From Glebionis coronaria (taxonomy: Eukaryota; Streptophyta; Magnoliopsida; Asterales; Asteraceae), in the NCBI GenBank assembly GCA_025667525.1, contig CM046878.1:400389275-400453274 (forward strand): 64,000 nt of DNA. The letters run 5' to 3'. Under the pieces are notes generated by a model, which was given only the letters and a program-made list of their open reading frames with translations, was not told the DNA's origin and did no database searches. Shown here one piece after another: positions 20,428 through 33,113 of this stretch (its first letter is position 1; each line of letters begins with the position of its first letter). Both the position numbers and the translations under genes were made by a program.

Positions 20428-23400
20428 TGATGAGACTGCTTTTATACATGGTCTCATCGTCCAAAACGGCCTTAAATTGCATAAAATATCATAAAATACG
20501 CCAAATATATGCTCGTGTTTGTTACTTGTGTATTTTTAGGTACGGATATTGAGGAATTGGCAAAAGAATACAAGAATCAATCAAAAACGAACACGGGAAA
20601 TGAAGTCGCACAATGAACCGGGCCCAAGTTTGGATTTTGCAAAATTACCCTTGAAGTTTGAAGAATTGGCAAAAATGGCCCCTCATCTTTGAAGAACTTG
20701 TCACAATTGACCCTCCATTTATCAATTGTACAAGTATGGACCTTAATATTTGAAGATATTACAAGATCAGTCCATCAAGTTTGAAGATTATGCAAAAGAT
20801 ACCCTTGGAAAAGTTTTTGGAAAGTTTTGTGCCAGTTTTGACAACTTGGCAAAAGTTGATAAAGCTAAATCAAGCACTGTTGGGGTTTTATTACAAAGTG
20901 GAAGAAAAAGGATAACCTGGGGACCAAATGTGCCAAACCACCAAACCTACCCACCCACTCAGCTTTTGCCACCTCATCACAACCCACCCACCAACCCAAT
21001 TACCCATACCCAAACCCGACCCTACCCAATACCTTACCCAGTTTATTAATTAAAACCTGGTCAACAGTCAACCCACTTAACCCCCTCCCTTCCCTCCATA
21101 ACACACTTTTAAAAAGTGTTTAATCCCAAAACAAATCAAACCCCCCTTTTAAAAACCCAAGAACCCTAAAAACACCCAGATTAATTAAGCTATAAATCAA
21201 AGGGATATTCACCCTAACTCTCCAGTTCCTTGATTAATGTCACTCTCACCAAAACCCACCTCACCCAACACCTCCACATGGTCTGTGGGACCTCACCCAA
21301 GCCTCCCCTGCCCATCTCTTTCACACAAAACCCAATGCCCCGACCAACTGGACGATTTGGATGATACTCCTTGTCCTCCAAGTTCAAACCAACGTCCAAG
21401 ATGCATTTTCCAGCTGTCATATCACATGTATCACTTTTGACCAAGAATGAAGACAAAGACTTCAAGGGCAAAATCGGATTTCCATACATTAGGGTTTTCA
21501 GCTTGTAATATTTTAATCCTAGTTCTAGAATCATCTCTAGAGTAGTATAAAAGGAGCATATGGTTTGTATATGCCCTTTGTTCCAGCTTTTAGCAATATC
21601 TCTTGTAATTCCTTTTTTAAGAAAATAAAATTGTGGTGTTTGTTGGATACAAGTGTAATTCCCTTTTATTGTTTTTAAAAAGTTTGTGTATTGAGCATAT
21701 GCTAAAGCTGAGTTCCACATTAAGATTTGAGAAGGAGTTTGTGTTTAAGATTTTCAAAAAGGTAGTTTTAAAAGAAAGTTTTAAGGTTTTGAAATCAAGC
21801 TTTTGAAGTGAAAGTGGAAGAAGTTTTGATTTTGGACTTAAGATTTGTTGTTAAAACGTGTTTGTAAGGTTGAAGAAGTTTGAGAAAGATTTTTAAAAGG
21901 AAAAAGTAAAAACAGAAACTATATTGTACTAGCTTGTTTTGCTTTTTTTTGATTTTTCAGGTTGAGGCTGTTGATTGTTGAAGGTTCTGCTCCAACCCGT
22001 GTTGGAAGGAGGTGGAATTGCTTCCACAAGGGACCTTGGAAGTAAGGTCCCTAGGTAAAACCCTTTACCTTGTTAAAATTTCAGAAAAATTGTGACTTAT
22101 GTGATTTGAATGAGTATTGGATAATTGTTGTTAAGAGTTGTTTGAATTGTGTTCTATTAGGTTTATATGCATGATAGATGCTAGTTGAACAAGTTTGAAT
22201 AGGTTTTGTTAGGTTTTACTTTGTAAAATCTTGGTTTCAGTATTTAAAGGGGTGTTTGGATGCAAGTTTTAGCAGGCTATAAATCTTGATTTAGCTTTTT
22301 ATAAGGTGTTAGGGTACTTGATTTAGGTTAAGATAAGGTGTTAGTAATTAGTAAGTTAATTCGGAACCAAGTTAGAAGTTATTTGTGTGGTTTTAAAGTA
22401 AAAAGATTAAGCAAATTTGCATGACCACTATTCTGCCAGTTTTTGATGATATTTTGGTTGCTTGATCCTTGGTTTCTGTGAAGTATTGGGATATTTAAGT
22501 TGATGCTTTTGTTTGTGCATGATTTGAAGTAGGTGTATGCTAAGTTTTAAGCTTTGTAGTTCACTAGTGTGTTAGTTATAAGCTCATATAGCCCACTGTT
22601 ATAGCTTATTCATCACAGAAACTTTACATGAGCCTGTTTTGACCTATGTGTGCTTGATTTGCTTATTTTGTGGTATTGAGTGCTTTGATTTTGTGTGTTA
22701 CTGACTCCTTGAGCTTCAATAAGCTCAAGGGTGCCCATTGTTGTCCAAAGCAATCATCACATAATCATTGCCAAATCCCTTTTGGCTCACAAGTGTGCAC
22801 TCACACTTATTCATCAAGTGTTCAAGTACTGTCCACGTTTTTTTTGTTAGTCATTGGGTTAATCTTTGCATAAAAGTGAATGTGATTGAGTTTACAAGTC
22901 ATTAAGTGTCACTGTGTTGGTTGGAAAAAGTTTAAAAAGCAAAAAAAAATACTAGCTGCGCCGCAAGACCTACTAGTTGCGGCGCAACTAAAGGAGCTAC
23001 TGACCAAAGTTGCTTTCGTTTCACAAGCTGCGCCGCAAGACCTACTAGTTGCGGCGCAACTGAAGGAGCTATTGATCTAGGTACTCCCGTTTCGCTAGTT
23101 GCGGCGCAAGACAAAAGCGTTGCGGCGCAACTAAGTGACAAAAAGGGGGGGTTTCAGGATTCGAACCCTGGTCACCACGCTCACACACCAACAACTCACC
23201 ACTGCGCCCTAGGGTCTTTGACTACTAGGGTGTGGTTTTGTTATTTACTTAACCTGTTTTTCTCTTGACTTTTATTAAATAAGCCGTAGGTCTTTAGCTT
23301 AATTCTAGCTTATTCTTTAAGCTTATTTTACGTTTCTTATTTTTCCTAGGTAAGTTATAGCTTTATTGATTTTTCTAAATTGGTTTCACTTTTTTCCCAT

Positions 23401-24438
23401 TATTAGTTTATTTTTTAGAATTTATTTAATAGACGTATTTTATTAAATCATTAAAAAATACCAAAAATAGTTTTATTTTTAGGAAAAATAGTTTTTAGGT
23501 TTTAAAATATATTTTTGAGGTTTACATGTGAAAAAGTTTTCAAAAACTTTAATTTTTGATTTTATTTGATTTTAGGTTTTTTATTAAACTTTGAAAATTA
23601 ATATAAAATTCATTAAGAGGTTTTAGAAACTTTAATTTACATTTTCTTCTTAAATAAGATATTTAGGATTTTTGAGAATTTTTTAGAATTTATTTGAGGA
23701 CTTTTAATTTTTTAGAATATTTTAATATTATTTTATTCAATAAAATAAAAAGTTTTATTTTAATTTCTTTTTCATTTTTCCTAGATTCTATAGCATTAAT
23801 TAGGACTTTTCCCATTTGTAGAATAATTTTTAGGCTTTTCAATTAATTTTTAGATTTAATTTAAGATTTAATACATTTTAATAGTTTTTAGGAGTTTAAA
23901 AATAGTTTAATTTGGTTTTAAAATTTTTAAAAATAGTTTTTAGTTTAATTAAGTCATTTTGAGGTTTACAAACTATAAAATCTTGTTTAGGGCTTTTTAA
24001 TATTTAAAAGTGATTTTTAGGGCTTTAATTAGCATTAAAAAGTCATTATTAAATTAATTAAAAGGTTTTGGCAAGTTTGAATTTTTTTTGTAAACCCTTA
24101 GAATATTATTTGGGAGTTTTTAGTAATTTTTAGGAATTTTTTAGATTAAAATTTTAAATTTTGTGTTTTTTTACGTTCTTCGTCGTAACTTTCTAATAGT
24201 ATTTTTGCCTTATTTTTCTAACTTTTTTCGTCTTCGTCATTTTCTCTTCTTTTCTTCTCATTAATAATCGAAAACATAATCAATCATTCATTACACAACA
24301 CACGTGCCTCCTCGAGAGAACGATCCCAACTCATAGGGTCATAACTTGTGATTTTCCTAAACCACTCGTTAATACTTACCGCTTTTTGTGTTGCTTTGTT
24401 TTTCCTAAAATAAAGTATATACAAAACCACTACTATCA
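20428..24438 (+). repeat. 3' LTR of element B
   Basis: 4,011 bases, nearly identical to the 5' LTR (offset 9,904). Differences seen include CACCAAACACC to CACCCAACACC, TAGTTTG to TAGCTTG, TTAGTTAAG to TTAAATAAG and one missing T. Followed by the ATCAG target duplication. All internal features of the 5' LTR are repeated here. Confidence 0.97.
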
Positions 24439-26271
24439 ATCAGGTTTGGGAATAGTTTAGGTGATAAGCTATCTATTGGTTATCTGGTTGTTGAATTTTG
24501 TGGCTTATTGAGTGTGCTATAGCTTATCAAAGTTGGCTAAAGTGGTCATTTGCATCAGCAAAGTGACCACCTCATTTTGTGTCTGCATTTGTTATCCTAT
24601 TGTATGCCTTGTGATTTTGCTACTTGGAACTTGTTTAACTGCTGCTTGTGAGTGGATTTTGCTATTTGGTGTGCTTTGTATCTGGCTTATAAGCTAACTG
24701 GCTTATTAAGCCCTTATTTCCAAAATCTGCCATCAAAAGGTCAACTGACCTCTTGATTCACAAGGCCTCCTCCTTGAGTCCTTCACAAAAATTGCTTATA
24801 ACAAGCCCAAATACCATTCCTGATCATTTGGTGAACTTTGGAGTACTTTGACTTTTGGTCAAATAAGCACAAATTGGCTTATTTTTGAGAACTACTTATT
24901 GGCACATGCAACAACTTGGCTTTTGTAATAGAATCATTTTTCTTAGCTTAATAACAAATCTGGAAGGTTACAAGTCTTTTGGTTAAGCTTTTGCTAGAAA
25001 ACTAGCTTATTTGGCTTTTTCAGCCAGCTTATTGGTTCTTACAGCTTATTCTACTTGGCTTTTTGTGATTTTCTTGATTGATTATTCTTAGTTAAGCTAT
25101 TTGTGAGCTTTTGCAACAAACTAGAGCTTCTGAGGTGCCCTAAATCTCAAACCCGACTATTTTGTCGTTTTGTGGATTTATACTTTACTTATTTCTGGCT
25201 TATTGAGTGTGCTTTTTCAAAATTTCTTTTTACAGATCTCATAAGCATCCCAAAAGAAGGTTGTGTGTCAAATTAGAGCTTATGTCATTGGCTTATTGCT
25301 TAATGGGCTGAAAAGCCCAATAAGGATAAGTTGTGTGCACAATAAGCTGTGATAAGCTCACATTCAGCTTTTGGGCCTTTAGAGTTTTGTGCTTAAAATT
25401 AAATTTTGAGTCAGATAGGGCTTTTCCAAGTCAATTGGGCCAAGTTTGACTTTTTGGGCCAAAACCCCATTAAGGTTGACTGTTTTCGGTCTTGGCCCAT
25501 TTGAGGGCCCAATAGGGGTATTCTGGTCATTTCACTTTGATTTTCTGATTATTTAGGTTAAATTAAACTAGTTTGCAAGTTTTTAGAATTTTTATAAATT
25601 TTGGATTTTTAATATTATTTTTCAAATTTCACATTTTCCAACTTTTTACATTTTTCTTAGCTTAAATACATTAAAATAGGAATTTAGCAACTTTTAGAAT
25701 AATTTTATCACTTTTAGATTAATTTTTATAATTATTTTAAGTTTTAATAGTTTTTAAATCATTTTAAATAGTTTTTGTTAGTTTAAAATTTTCTAAAAAT
25801 AGTTTTTAATTAGGTCATTCTAGAGGTTTACCAATTGAAAAATCTTTATTTGGGCTTTTTGATAATTTATTTGATTTTTAGGGCTTTAATTAGCATTTAA
25901 AAATTGAATATTTAATTATTTAAAAGGTTTTAAAAAGTTTTGATCATTGGTAAACTCTTAGTTTATTTATTTTAATTTTTGGTGAATTCTAGGTAATTTT
26001 TAGAATTAATTTTTATTTTTGTAGTTTTTACGATTTTACGTTTGTCGTTGTAGTAGTAATTTTCACGTCTTCGTCATCTTCTTTTCTCATCCCTTTCTAA
26101 ACCAATCATTAATCACAAACATTTAACAAGTTTTTCACACACATATACCTCCTTGGGAAACGAACTTCATTGGGTCATTAGTGCTTGATTTTCCTAAATC
26201 ATCACTCGATACTTACCGCTCATTTACTCTCTTTTGTTTTCCTAAACAAGAGGTGTAATTTACTACAATCA
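24439..26271 (+). repeat. 5' LTR of element D, second part
   Basis: Resumes after B with the duplicated ATCAG and ends ACAATCA at 26271, three bases before the primer site. Very AT-rich from about 25550; ends with the same CGATACTTACCGCT-type block seen at the end of B's LTR. No gene. Confidence 0.88.
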
Positions 26272-26274
26272 TTT

Positions 26275-26292
26275 TGGCGCCGCTGCCAAGGA
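26275..26292 (+). other. Primer binding site of D (tRNA-Asp type)
   Basis: TGGCGCCGCTGCCAAGGA, three bases after the LTR end, with a few more mismatches to tRNA-Asp than in B. Confidence 0.8.
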
Positions 26293-27018
26293 GGTGTGTC
26301 GTGATTAATTTGCATTGTTGTTTTTAATACTAACCATAAATAGTATTTGTATTAGTAGAAATCTACTAATACGTCTTATCGGTTTTCTTAGTTTTTCTTG
26401 TGAAAATATTATTACTATATTGTATTAAGTATCACAACAAATAAACAATATCTCCAAAAATGTGAAAACACAACCTTAATTGGGATTTGATCTCCTAATT
26501 ATTGTATTCGAATCTCAAACAAAAAGAAAAAGGCAAAAATAGATAAATACTTTCGTGAAGCTCGATTTTGAAAAATACGAACTATAAGGTGGGTATAAGG
26601 CGGGTATTATAAAATATACCCTAAGGAAAAAGGCTCTTAAGTGCTTCGCGCCGCCTCGTTTCCCCGCTTGCTTGTGAGTATTTTGAGATTGAAGGCTACT
26701 CGAGGGTTTTGCCGCCCAAAGTATTATTACGTATAATATATTTGCTTGGTTTCTTTGTGATTAAACCCTCTTGAAAAATTTGGTTTTCACCAAAGATCTA
26801 AAGTCATTCGAAGGCGTTCACTCCACGTGATCGTTTTCCTTTGAGGCTTCTTTAATCAAGAGTTTGATTCGATGAGAGATTTTGTAGATTGTTGTCTACA
26901 AAGATACACCAAAATCCAAAAAAAAATTAAATACAATCAAAAACACAAAAAAAATTGAAAATTCACAAAACACCCAAAAAGAATCTTCTTTATTCACCTC
27001 CCATTCTTCGTGAAGTTT
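26293..27018 (+). other. Untranslated leader of element D
   Basis: Aligns with the leader of B along its length. Contains CTTAAGTGCTTCGCGCCGCC at 26636-26655. No supported ORF. Confidence 0.7.
26636..26655 (+). promoter_or_regulatory. Conserved leader motif, element D
   Basis: Same 20 bases as in B at 14897, at nearly the same distance from primer site (361 bases) and gag (364 bases). Confidence 0.5.
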
Positions 27019-28635
27019 ATGATCACTCGTAATCAAGCAAAACGAGCTTGTAAACGTCTTCAAAAGCAAGCAAATCAAGAGACGTTGATTGTAGAACAAC
27101 CTCCAATTGTTGAACCTATTGTAGAACAAGAAGTCGTCATGGCTAATCGTACTATGATGGAGTTGCTACAAGCACCCACCGAGGGTTTTGGAGAGGCCAT
27201 TGTGATTCCCGCCATCCTTGCGGAGAATTTCGAGATTAAGACGGGATTAATGTCGATGTTGCAAGCAAATAAGTTTAGAGGTCTTGAGAAAGACAACCCG
27301 CACTATCACATTAGGAATTTTAACCGTCTCACTGCTACTAGCAAGTTTAAGGATGTTCCACATGACGCCATTAAGATGATGTTGTTCCCATACTCGTTAG
27401 ATGGACCCGCAAAAACTTTGCTTGAGAAAGAACCGCCAAATTCGATTTTGACATAGGGTGATCTCGTTTCTAAGTTTGTGAACAAGTTTTTTCCACCATC
27501 TAAAACAACACATTTGAAAAATGAGATTTCACGATTTGTGCAAAGAAATAATGAAAGTTTTTCAATGGCATGGGAACGCTTTAAAGAAATGTTACATGAA
27601 TGTCCACACCATGATTTTTCGGAATTGCATCAAATTGATACTTTTTATAATGGGCTTAATGATCATGAACGAGATTACTTGAATGCCGCCGCGGGTGGTA
27701 ATTTTTTGTGCCAGACGACAAATGAGGCTTTGAAAATCATCGAGAATAGATCTAAGGTTTATAGCCCTCGTAACACACCGAGTGTTGCCAATTTGGGTTC
27801 GTCATCGTCATCATCATCTCGTAGCATTAATGCCTTACATGATGAAGCTAATGAGGAAAATCGGTTTTTTGATAGATTTGCTAATCTTATGTCCCATTGG
27901 AAAGCTCAAGAAGCTTCAAATTCCGCTTCGGTTAAAGCGGTTGCTAAGAGTTGTTTGTCTTGTGGTGGAGCTCATGATCTTTCCAAGTGCATTACCGCGG
28001 ATGGTAACACTTCGAGTGCTTATGTAGCAACGGGAACTTACAACCAAAACGGTCAAGGTTCCCGCCCAAATCAAGCTCCACCAAATCAAAATGCTAATAA
28101 CTATCAAAACAGCAACCAAGGTGGTAATTACCAAGGCAATTCACGTAACTACAACAAGGGGAATTATCAAAATGGGAATGGACAAGTTACTAATCAAAAC
28201 CAAAACCGTGATTTTCAAAACACTACACAAGGTTTTCAAAATGCTCACACTAAAAATCTTCAAGGATAATTTTTGGATTATGCTAAAGCAAATGATGCTA
28301 AATTTGATAACATGCAACGTGAGATGATTAGCTTAAGATCCGAGTTGAAAAACGAGTTTAAAAATGAACTTGCTAATGAACTTAAAACACATGCAAATAA
28401 AATGGAAGGAAATGTCCAACGTCTTCAACAAAACCAACAAAAGATGGAATTAGGACAACATGAGATTAAGCAAGAATTATTAAAAGCGGTTGCTAGGCAA
28501 TCAAAATTTGAGGACCGAATCGCTAAGATGTTTGAAGCAATCATCTGTAAACCCTCTTCCTCGGGTGGTCTTCCTAGTGATACCATTGCAAACCCGAATG
28601 GGAGAAATAAAGGTTATTACTACACGAAGTGGTAA
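27019..28635 (+). pseudogene. Gag of element D
   Basis: Closely similar to gag of B across its length. Start M-I-T-R-N at 27019 matches M-Q-T-R in B. The capsid region (WERFKEML, AAAGGNFL), C-x2-C-x3-H-x4-C knuckle (CLSCGGAHDLSKC, about 27958) and Gln-rich coiled coil are all present. TAG at 27454-27456 replaces the Trp codon of B, and TAA at 28267-28269 replaces a Glu codon. An extra base at 28600-28602 moves protease into another frame. The three pieces 27019-27456, 27478-28269 and 28273-28635 are one ancestral frame. Confidence 0.9.
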
Positions 28636-29524
28636 AACTTTCAAGGAACCGATCTCTCGTCCAAGTACTTCTACGGAGAAGGAAATCGAGAAAGAACCCG
28701 AGGTGATGGTCGAAAAGGAGCACATTACAATCCCACGAAGTACCGCTCAAACCACACCTACGATTGAACCAATACCAATTGTGGAACCCGAGTTTCTAAG
28801 GCCGTTGCCTAATGTCCAACCCACACCACCTTTACCCTACCCTTCGAGACGAAACAAAGAGAAGTTGCAAGAACGTAACAAACAACAAATCGAGCTTTTT
28901 ATAAATAAATTTCAACAAGTGCACTTTGATGTGAGTTTAGCCGACGCGTTGTTGTATATGCCTCATTTCGCTTCCACTTTTAAAAGTATGATGAGCGATA
29001 AGGAAAAGCTTTCAAAGCTTGCTAATTGTTCTTCGGTTTATCTTAACCGCATACCAGAAAAAGTTGGTGATCCCGGAAAGTTTCTCATTCCTTGTGACAT
29101 ACAAGATATGAAAGAATGCCTCGCCTTGGCCGATCTTGGTGCGAGTATTAATTTGATGCCATTTTCCATTTGGAAATCGCTTTCGCTTCCGGCTCTTATT
29201 CCTTCGAACATATCTATCGAGATGGCCGATCATTCTACGATTTTAGCATGTGGACTAGCCGAAGATGTTTTCGTGAAAGTGGGGAAGTTCTACTATCCCG
29301 TTGATTTTATAGTAGTTGACATCCCCGCGGATCCTCAAGTTCCTCTAATTTTAGGTCGTTCATTTTTAGACACTTCGAGATCGCTTATCGATGTTCATGC
29401 AAGAACTATCACTTTGAGATTCAACGAAGAGGAACTTGTTATAAACGCTACTCAAAACTCGAAACCTTCTCATGTTTATGCAATCGCTACCATCAATCAC
29501 ATTGACATCGTTGATGTGGTTTGA
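28490..29524 (+). pseudogene. Protease region of element D
   Basis: Continues the gag frame after the one-base insertion near 28600. Basic and Pro-rich spacer, then the aspartic protease with D-L-G-A-S-I-N-L-M-P (Asp codon at 29132) and ILGRSFLDTSRSLIDVHA. The first ~37 codons overlap gag out of frame and are not real. Ends at TGA 29522-29524, probably from CGA. Very similar to the protease of B up to this point; downstream the two part, D into pol and B into the acidic FDPG linker. Confidence 0.88.
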
Positions 29525-30526
29525 GATGAGTTTTCACAAGAAGTGTTAGGTTTTTCCGATAGCTCGTCAATTGGCAATCCCACTATTTTGGATCCAATTC
29601 TTGCTAATTCCACGCCAAATCTCACTCCATTCCAAGGAGGCGATCTCACTTCAAATGAAATCGACAATGAAGATGAGGTGTTGATTAGTGAGGATACTTC
29701 TATTCCACCATTTCTTCCACCGATGGAAGTTATGAGTGTTGAACCAAAATCTTCAATCGAGGAACCACCTATCCTTGAATTGAAAGATCTTCCTTCTCAC
29801 CTTGAATACGCATTCTTGGAAGGTGATGACAAGTTGCCGGTTATTATTGCAAGAGGTCTTGCTAATAATGAAAAAACCGAGCTCTTGAAAGTTCTTAAGG
29901 CTCATAAAGGGGCAATTGCGTGGAAAATATCCGACATTAAGGGTTTTGACCCAAAATTTTGTACTCACAAGATTTTAATGGAGGAGGACTACAAACCCGC
30001 AATTCAAAGTCAAAGAAGGGTGAATCTCAAAATTCACGATGTCATTAAAAAGGAGGTCCTTAAACTCCTTGACGCGGGAATGATTTATCCTATATCCGAT
30101 AGCCCATGGGTGAGCCCAATCCATTGTGTCCCTAAAAAGGAAGGAATGACCGTTGTGCCTAATGAAAACAACGAGTTAATTCCCACTCGTGTTGTGACCG
30201 GTTGGAGGGTGTGTATTGACTACCGAAAGTTAAATGACGCCACTCGTAAAGACCACTTTCCTTTGCCCTTCATGGATCAAATGTTGGAGCGACTTGCGGG
30301 AAATGAATTCTATTGCTTTTTAGAGGGTTTTTCCGGTTACTTTCAAATCCCTATCGACCCTCGTGATCAAGAGAAGACTACTTTTACGTGTCCTTATGGA
30401 ACGTTCGCTTATTGTAGGATGCCTTTCGGACTTTGTAATGCACCAGGTACGTTTCAACGGTGTATGATGGCGATTTTTAACGATATGATCGAGAAGTTGA
30501 TGGAAGTGTTTATGGATGACTTCTAG
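29525..30526 (+). pseudogene. Reverse transcriptase of element D
   Basis: Same frame as protease. After a short linker (PPILELKDLPSHLEYAFLEG) come the Ty3/gypsy fingers and palm: SPWVSPIHCVPKK, VCIDYRKLNDATRKDHFPLPF, CFLEGFSGYFQIPI, CPYGTFAYCRMPFGLCNAPGTF and the catalytic F-M-D-D-F at the end. It copies the element RNA into DNA inside the particle. TAG at 30524-30526 interrupts it just after the active site. Motif variants fit the Athila branch of Ty3/gypsy. Confidence 0.92.
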
Positions 30527-31522
30527 GTGTTTGGCAATTCGTTCACGTCGTGTTTATCTAATCTCGAGAAAATGTTAAAACATTGTGAAGAAACCAATCT
30601 TGTGCTTAATTGGGAAAAATGTCATTTTATGTGTAAACAAGGAATCATCTTAGGACATAAGGTGTCGAAGGCGGGGATTGAGGTCGATAAAGCTAAGGTA
30701 GACGTCATCGCCAAGTTACCTCATCCCAAAACCGTTAAGGGAGTTAGGAGTTTCCTAGGCCACGCGGGCTTTTATCGTCGTTTCATCAAGGACTTTTCGA
30801 AAATCTCTCGACCTATGACACACCTTCTCGAGAAGGATGCTCCTTTTAATTTCAATGAGGATTGTGTTAGAGCTTTCGAAACTCTCAAAAGGAAACTTAA
30901 CGAAGCTCCCATTCTTGTTGCTCCTAATTGGGAATTACCCTTTGAAATCATGTGCGATGCAAGTGATTATGCTATAGGGGCCGTCTTAGGGCAACGTTAT
31001 GACAAGCATTTCCGTCCTATCCACTATGCTAGTGAGACGATGACCGAGGCTCAATTAAAGTACACCACAACGGAAAAAGAATTCCTTGCCGTGGTCTATG
31101 CTTTTGAGAAATTCCGACCTTATGTCGTCTTAACTAAAAGCATCGTGTATACCGACCATTCGGCTATCAAGTATCTCTTAGCTAAGCAAGATGCTAAGCC
31201 AAGATTGATTCGTTGGATGCTCCTCCTCCAAGAATTTGATGTCCCCGTGCTTGACAAAAAAGGAGCCGAGAATCTAGCGGCCGATCATCAATCTCGTCTA
31301 GAAGATCCTCACAAAGATGTTTTCGAGAACAAGGAAATCACCGAAACATTTCCTCTCGAGAGTCTCGGTGTAGTGAATTCTAAAGACACCACCCCATGGT
31401 TTGCCGACATTGCAAATTACCATGCGGACAATTTCATAATCAAGGGTATGACGACACAACAAAAACGAAAATTCTTTCGTGACGTCAAGTTCTATTTTTG
31501 GGACGACCCTTATCTCTTTTGA
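30527..31522 (+). pseudogene. Reverse transcriptase thumb and RNase H of element D
   Basis: Continues in frame after the TAG. Connection ([18 protein letters not shown]), then RNase [57 protein letters not shown] and [10 protein letters not shown], with the catalytic acidic residues in place. RNase H removes the RNA template and makes the purine-tract primer. After it comes the integrase lead-in ([14 protein letters not shown]). Ends at TGA 31520-31522, consistent with a decayed CGA. Confidence 0.92.
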
Positions 31523-32683
31523 GTTTGTACGGATCAACTCATTCGACGTTGTGTGTTTGGTGCCGAAGCTTCTAATATCCTTAGAGCTTGTCACGAGGGA
31601 CCCACGGGTGGTCACCACGGTGCTAATCTCACGGCTAAGAAAGTGTTCGATGCCGGCTTCTTTTGGCCTTCTATCTATCGTGATGCACACGCACTTGTAA
31701 AGTCGTGTGATTTGTGACAACGTCAAGGAAAATCGTCTCAACGTGATGAAATGCCGCAAAACATAATTCAAGTGTGTAAGATTTTCGACATATGGGGAAT
31801 AGACTTTATGGGTCCGTTCCCATCGTCTCATGGCAACAAATATATCCTCGTCGCGGTGGACTACCTTTCTAAGTGGGTGGAAGCTAAGGCTTTGCCTACT
31901 AATGATGCTCGTGTGGTAGTGAAGTTTTTGAAGCAACTATTCTCTCGGTTCGGAACCCCTCGTGCTATTATAAGCGATCGTGGAACCCATTTTTGTAATG
32001 ACCAATTCGAAAAGGTTCTAAAGAAATATGGAGTTACTCATCGTCTTTCTACGGCTTATCACCCGCAAACGAGTGGGCAAGTCGAGGTTTCGAACTGAGC
32101 TTTGAAGAGGATTTTAGAGAGGTCAATTGGAGAAAACCGTTCTTCATGGTCCGACAAACTCGATGACGCTTTATGGGCCTTTAGGATCGCTTATAAGACA
32201 CCTATCGATTGCACTCCTTATAAGTTAGTCTACGGGAAGAATTGTCATTTGCCCATTGAGTTGGAGCACAAGGCATATTGGGCCCTTAAGCATGCAAACT
32301 TTGACTTGAAGACCGCGGGAGATCACCGGAAAATACAATTAAATGAATTGGATGAATTAAGAGATAATGCTTATGAAAATTCATTAATTTTTAAAGAAAA
32401 GACTAAAAAGTTTCATGATTCAAAGATTAAAAACCGGGTTTTTAACGTTGGCGATCAAGTGTTACTTTTTAACTCTTGACTTAAGATATTTTCCGGTAAA
32501 TTGAAATCTTGTTGGTCGGGTCCGTTCACCATTACACAAGTGTTTCCTTATGGGACCATCGAGCTAGCTCAAGATGATGGTCCTAACTTCAAGGTGAATG
32601 GACATAGGCTTAAGCACTACTTTGGTGGGGAAATTCCTTCAATGGTTGCCCTCGACCAAGTCACCTTCCCCAATGATAATTAG
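31523..32683 (+). pseudogene. Integrase of element D
   Basis: Zinc-binding H-H-C-C ([15 protein letters not shown], then SCDL and a TGA at 31715-31717 where the next residue should be Cys) and D,D-35-E core ([36 protein letters not shown]). The C-terminal part is typical of Athila (KTPIDCTPYKLVYGKNCHLPIELEHKAYWA, then NGHRLKHYF). Further TGAs at 32096 and 32477 both look like CGA to TGA. The pieces 31751-32098, 32102-32479 and 32501-32683 are one frame. The TAG at 32681 is the natural stop. No env-like ORF follows. Confidence 0.92.
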
Positions 32684-32695
32684 CATTGAGGGGAT

Positions 32696-32715
32696 CGAGT
32701 CGAGCTCATGACTCG
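32696..32715 (+). other. Post-stop hairpin of element D
   Basis: CGAGTC (32696-32701) and GACTCG (32710-32715) around GAGCTCAT, 12 bases after the integrase stop. Confidence 0.65.
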
Positions 32716-33045
32716 GTAATAAAAAATGAGGTGCCTCGTGGGGGAGATCCCATGCTTATCCTTTATGCTTACTATTCACTAATAAGGGGACTTGTACCCT
32801 TTCAACTCGTTGTCTCGTGGTTGTTTGTGATTGTGTTATCTAGATCATCATCTTCATCTACGATTTAAGACTCTCGTGTTCGTTTACGAGAGCCCCCATC
32901 GTTTGCTTGAATAAGTTTTTCACGAATCCATGACATATCCTTTATTGTTCTAACAATTATCTTTTAGCATACTTAATAAACGGCTTTAGATATATTGTTG
33001 ATCACCCTTTCCATGCTAGATCCTAAGCATTCGATTCTTCGTCTC

Positions 33046-33113
33046 TAGTATGGGGGTGCTCCACCTTTAGACTCGAAACATTGAGGACAATGTTTTCTTT
33101 TAGTATGGGGGGG
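33046..33113 (+). other. Internal purine tracts and hairpin of element D
   Basis: TAGTATGGGGG (33046) and TAGTATGGGGGGG (33101) bracket AACATTG-AGGA-CAATGTT (33077-33094). Near copy of the block in B. Confidence 0.6.

Larger units (their letters stand above)
10524..24438 (+). mobile_element. Element B: complete, young, pol-less Athila-like element
   Basis: A full element of 13,915 bases. LTRs of 4,012 and 4,011 bases begin TGATGAGACTG and end CTATCA. The target duplication ATCAG is at 10519-10523 and 24439-24443. A tRNA-Asp type primer site, one long gag-protease-linker ORF and a purine tract before the 3' LTR are present. By eye the LTRs differ by about four substitutions and one single-base gap, so insertion is recent. 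There is no reverse transcriptase or integrase: after the ORF the sequence goes straight into the 3' untranslated part that follows pol in D. It must have used enzymes in trans. Confidence 0.95.
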
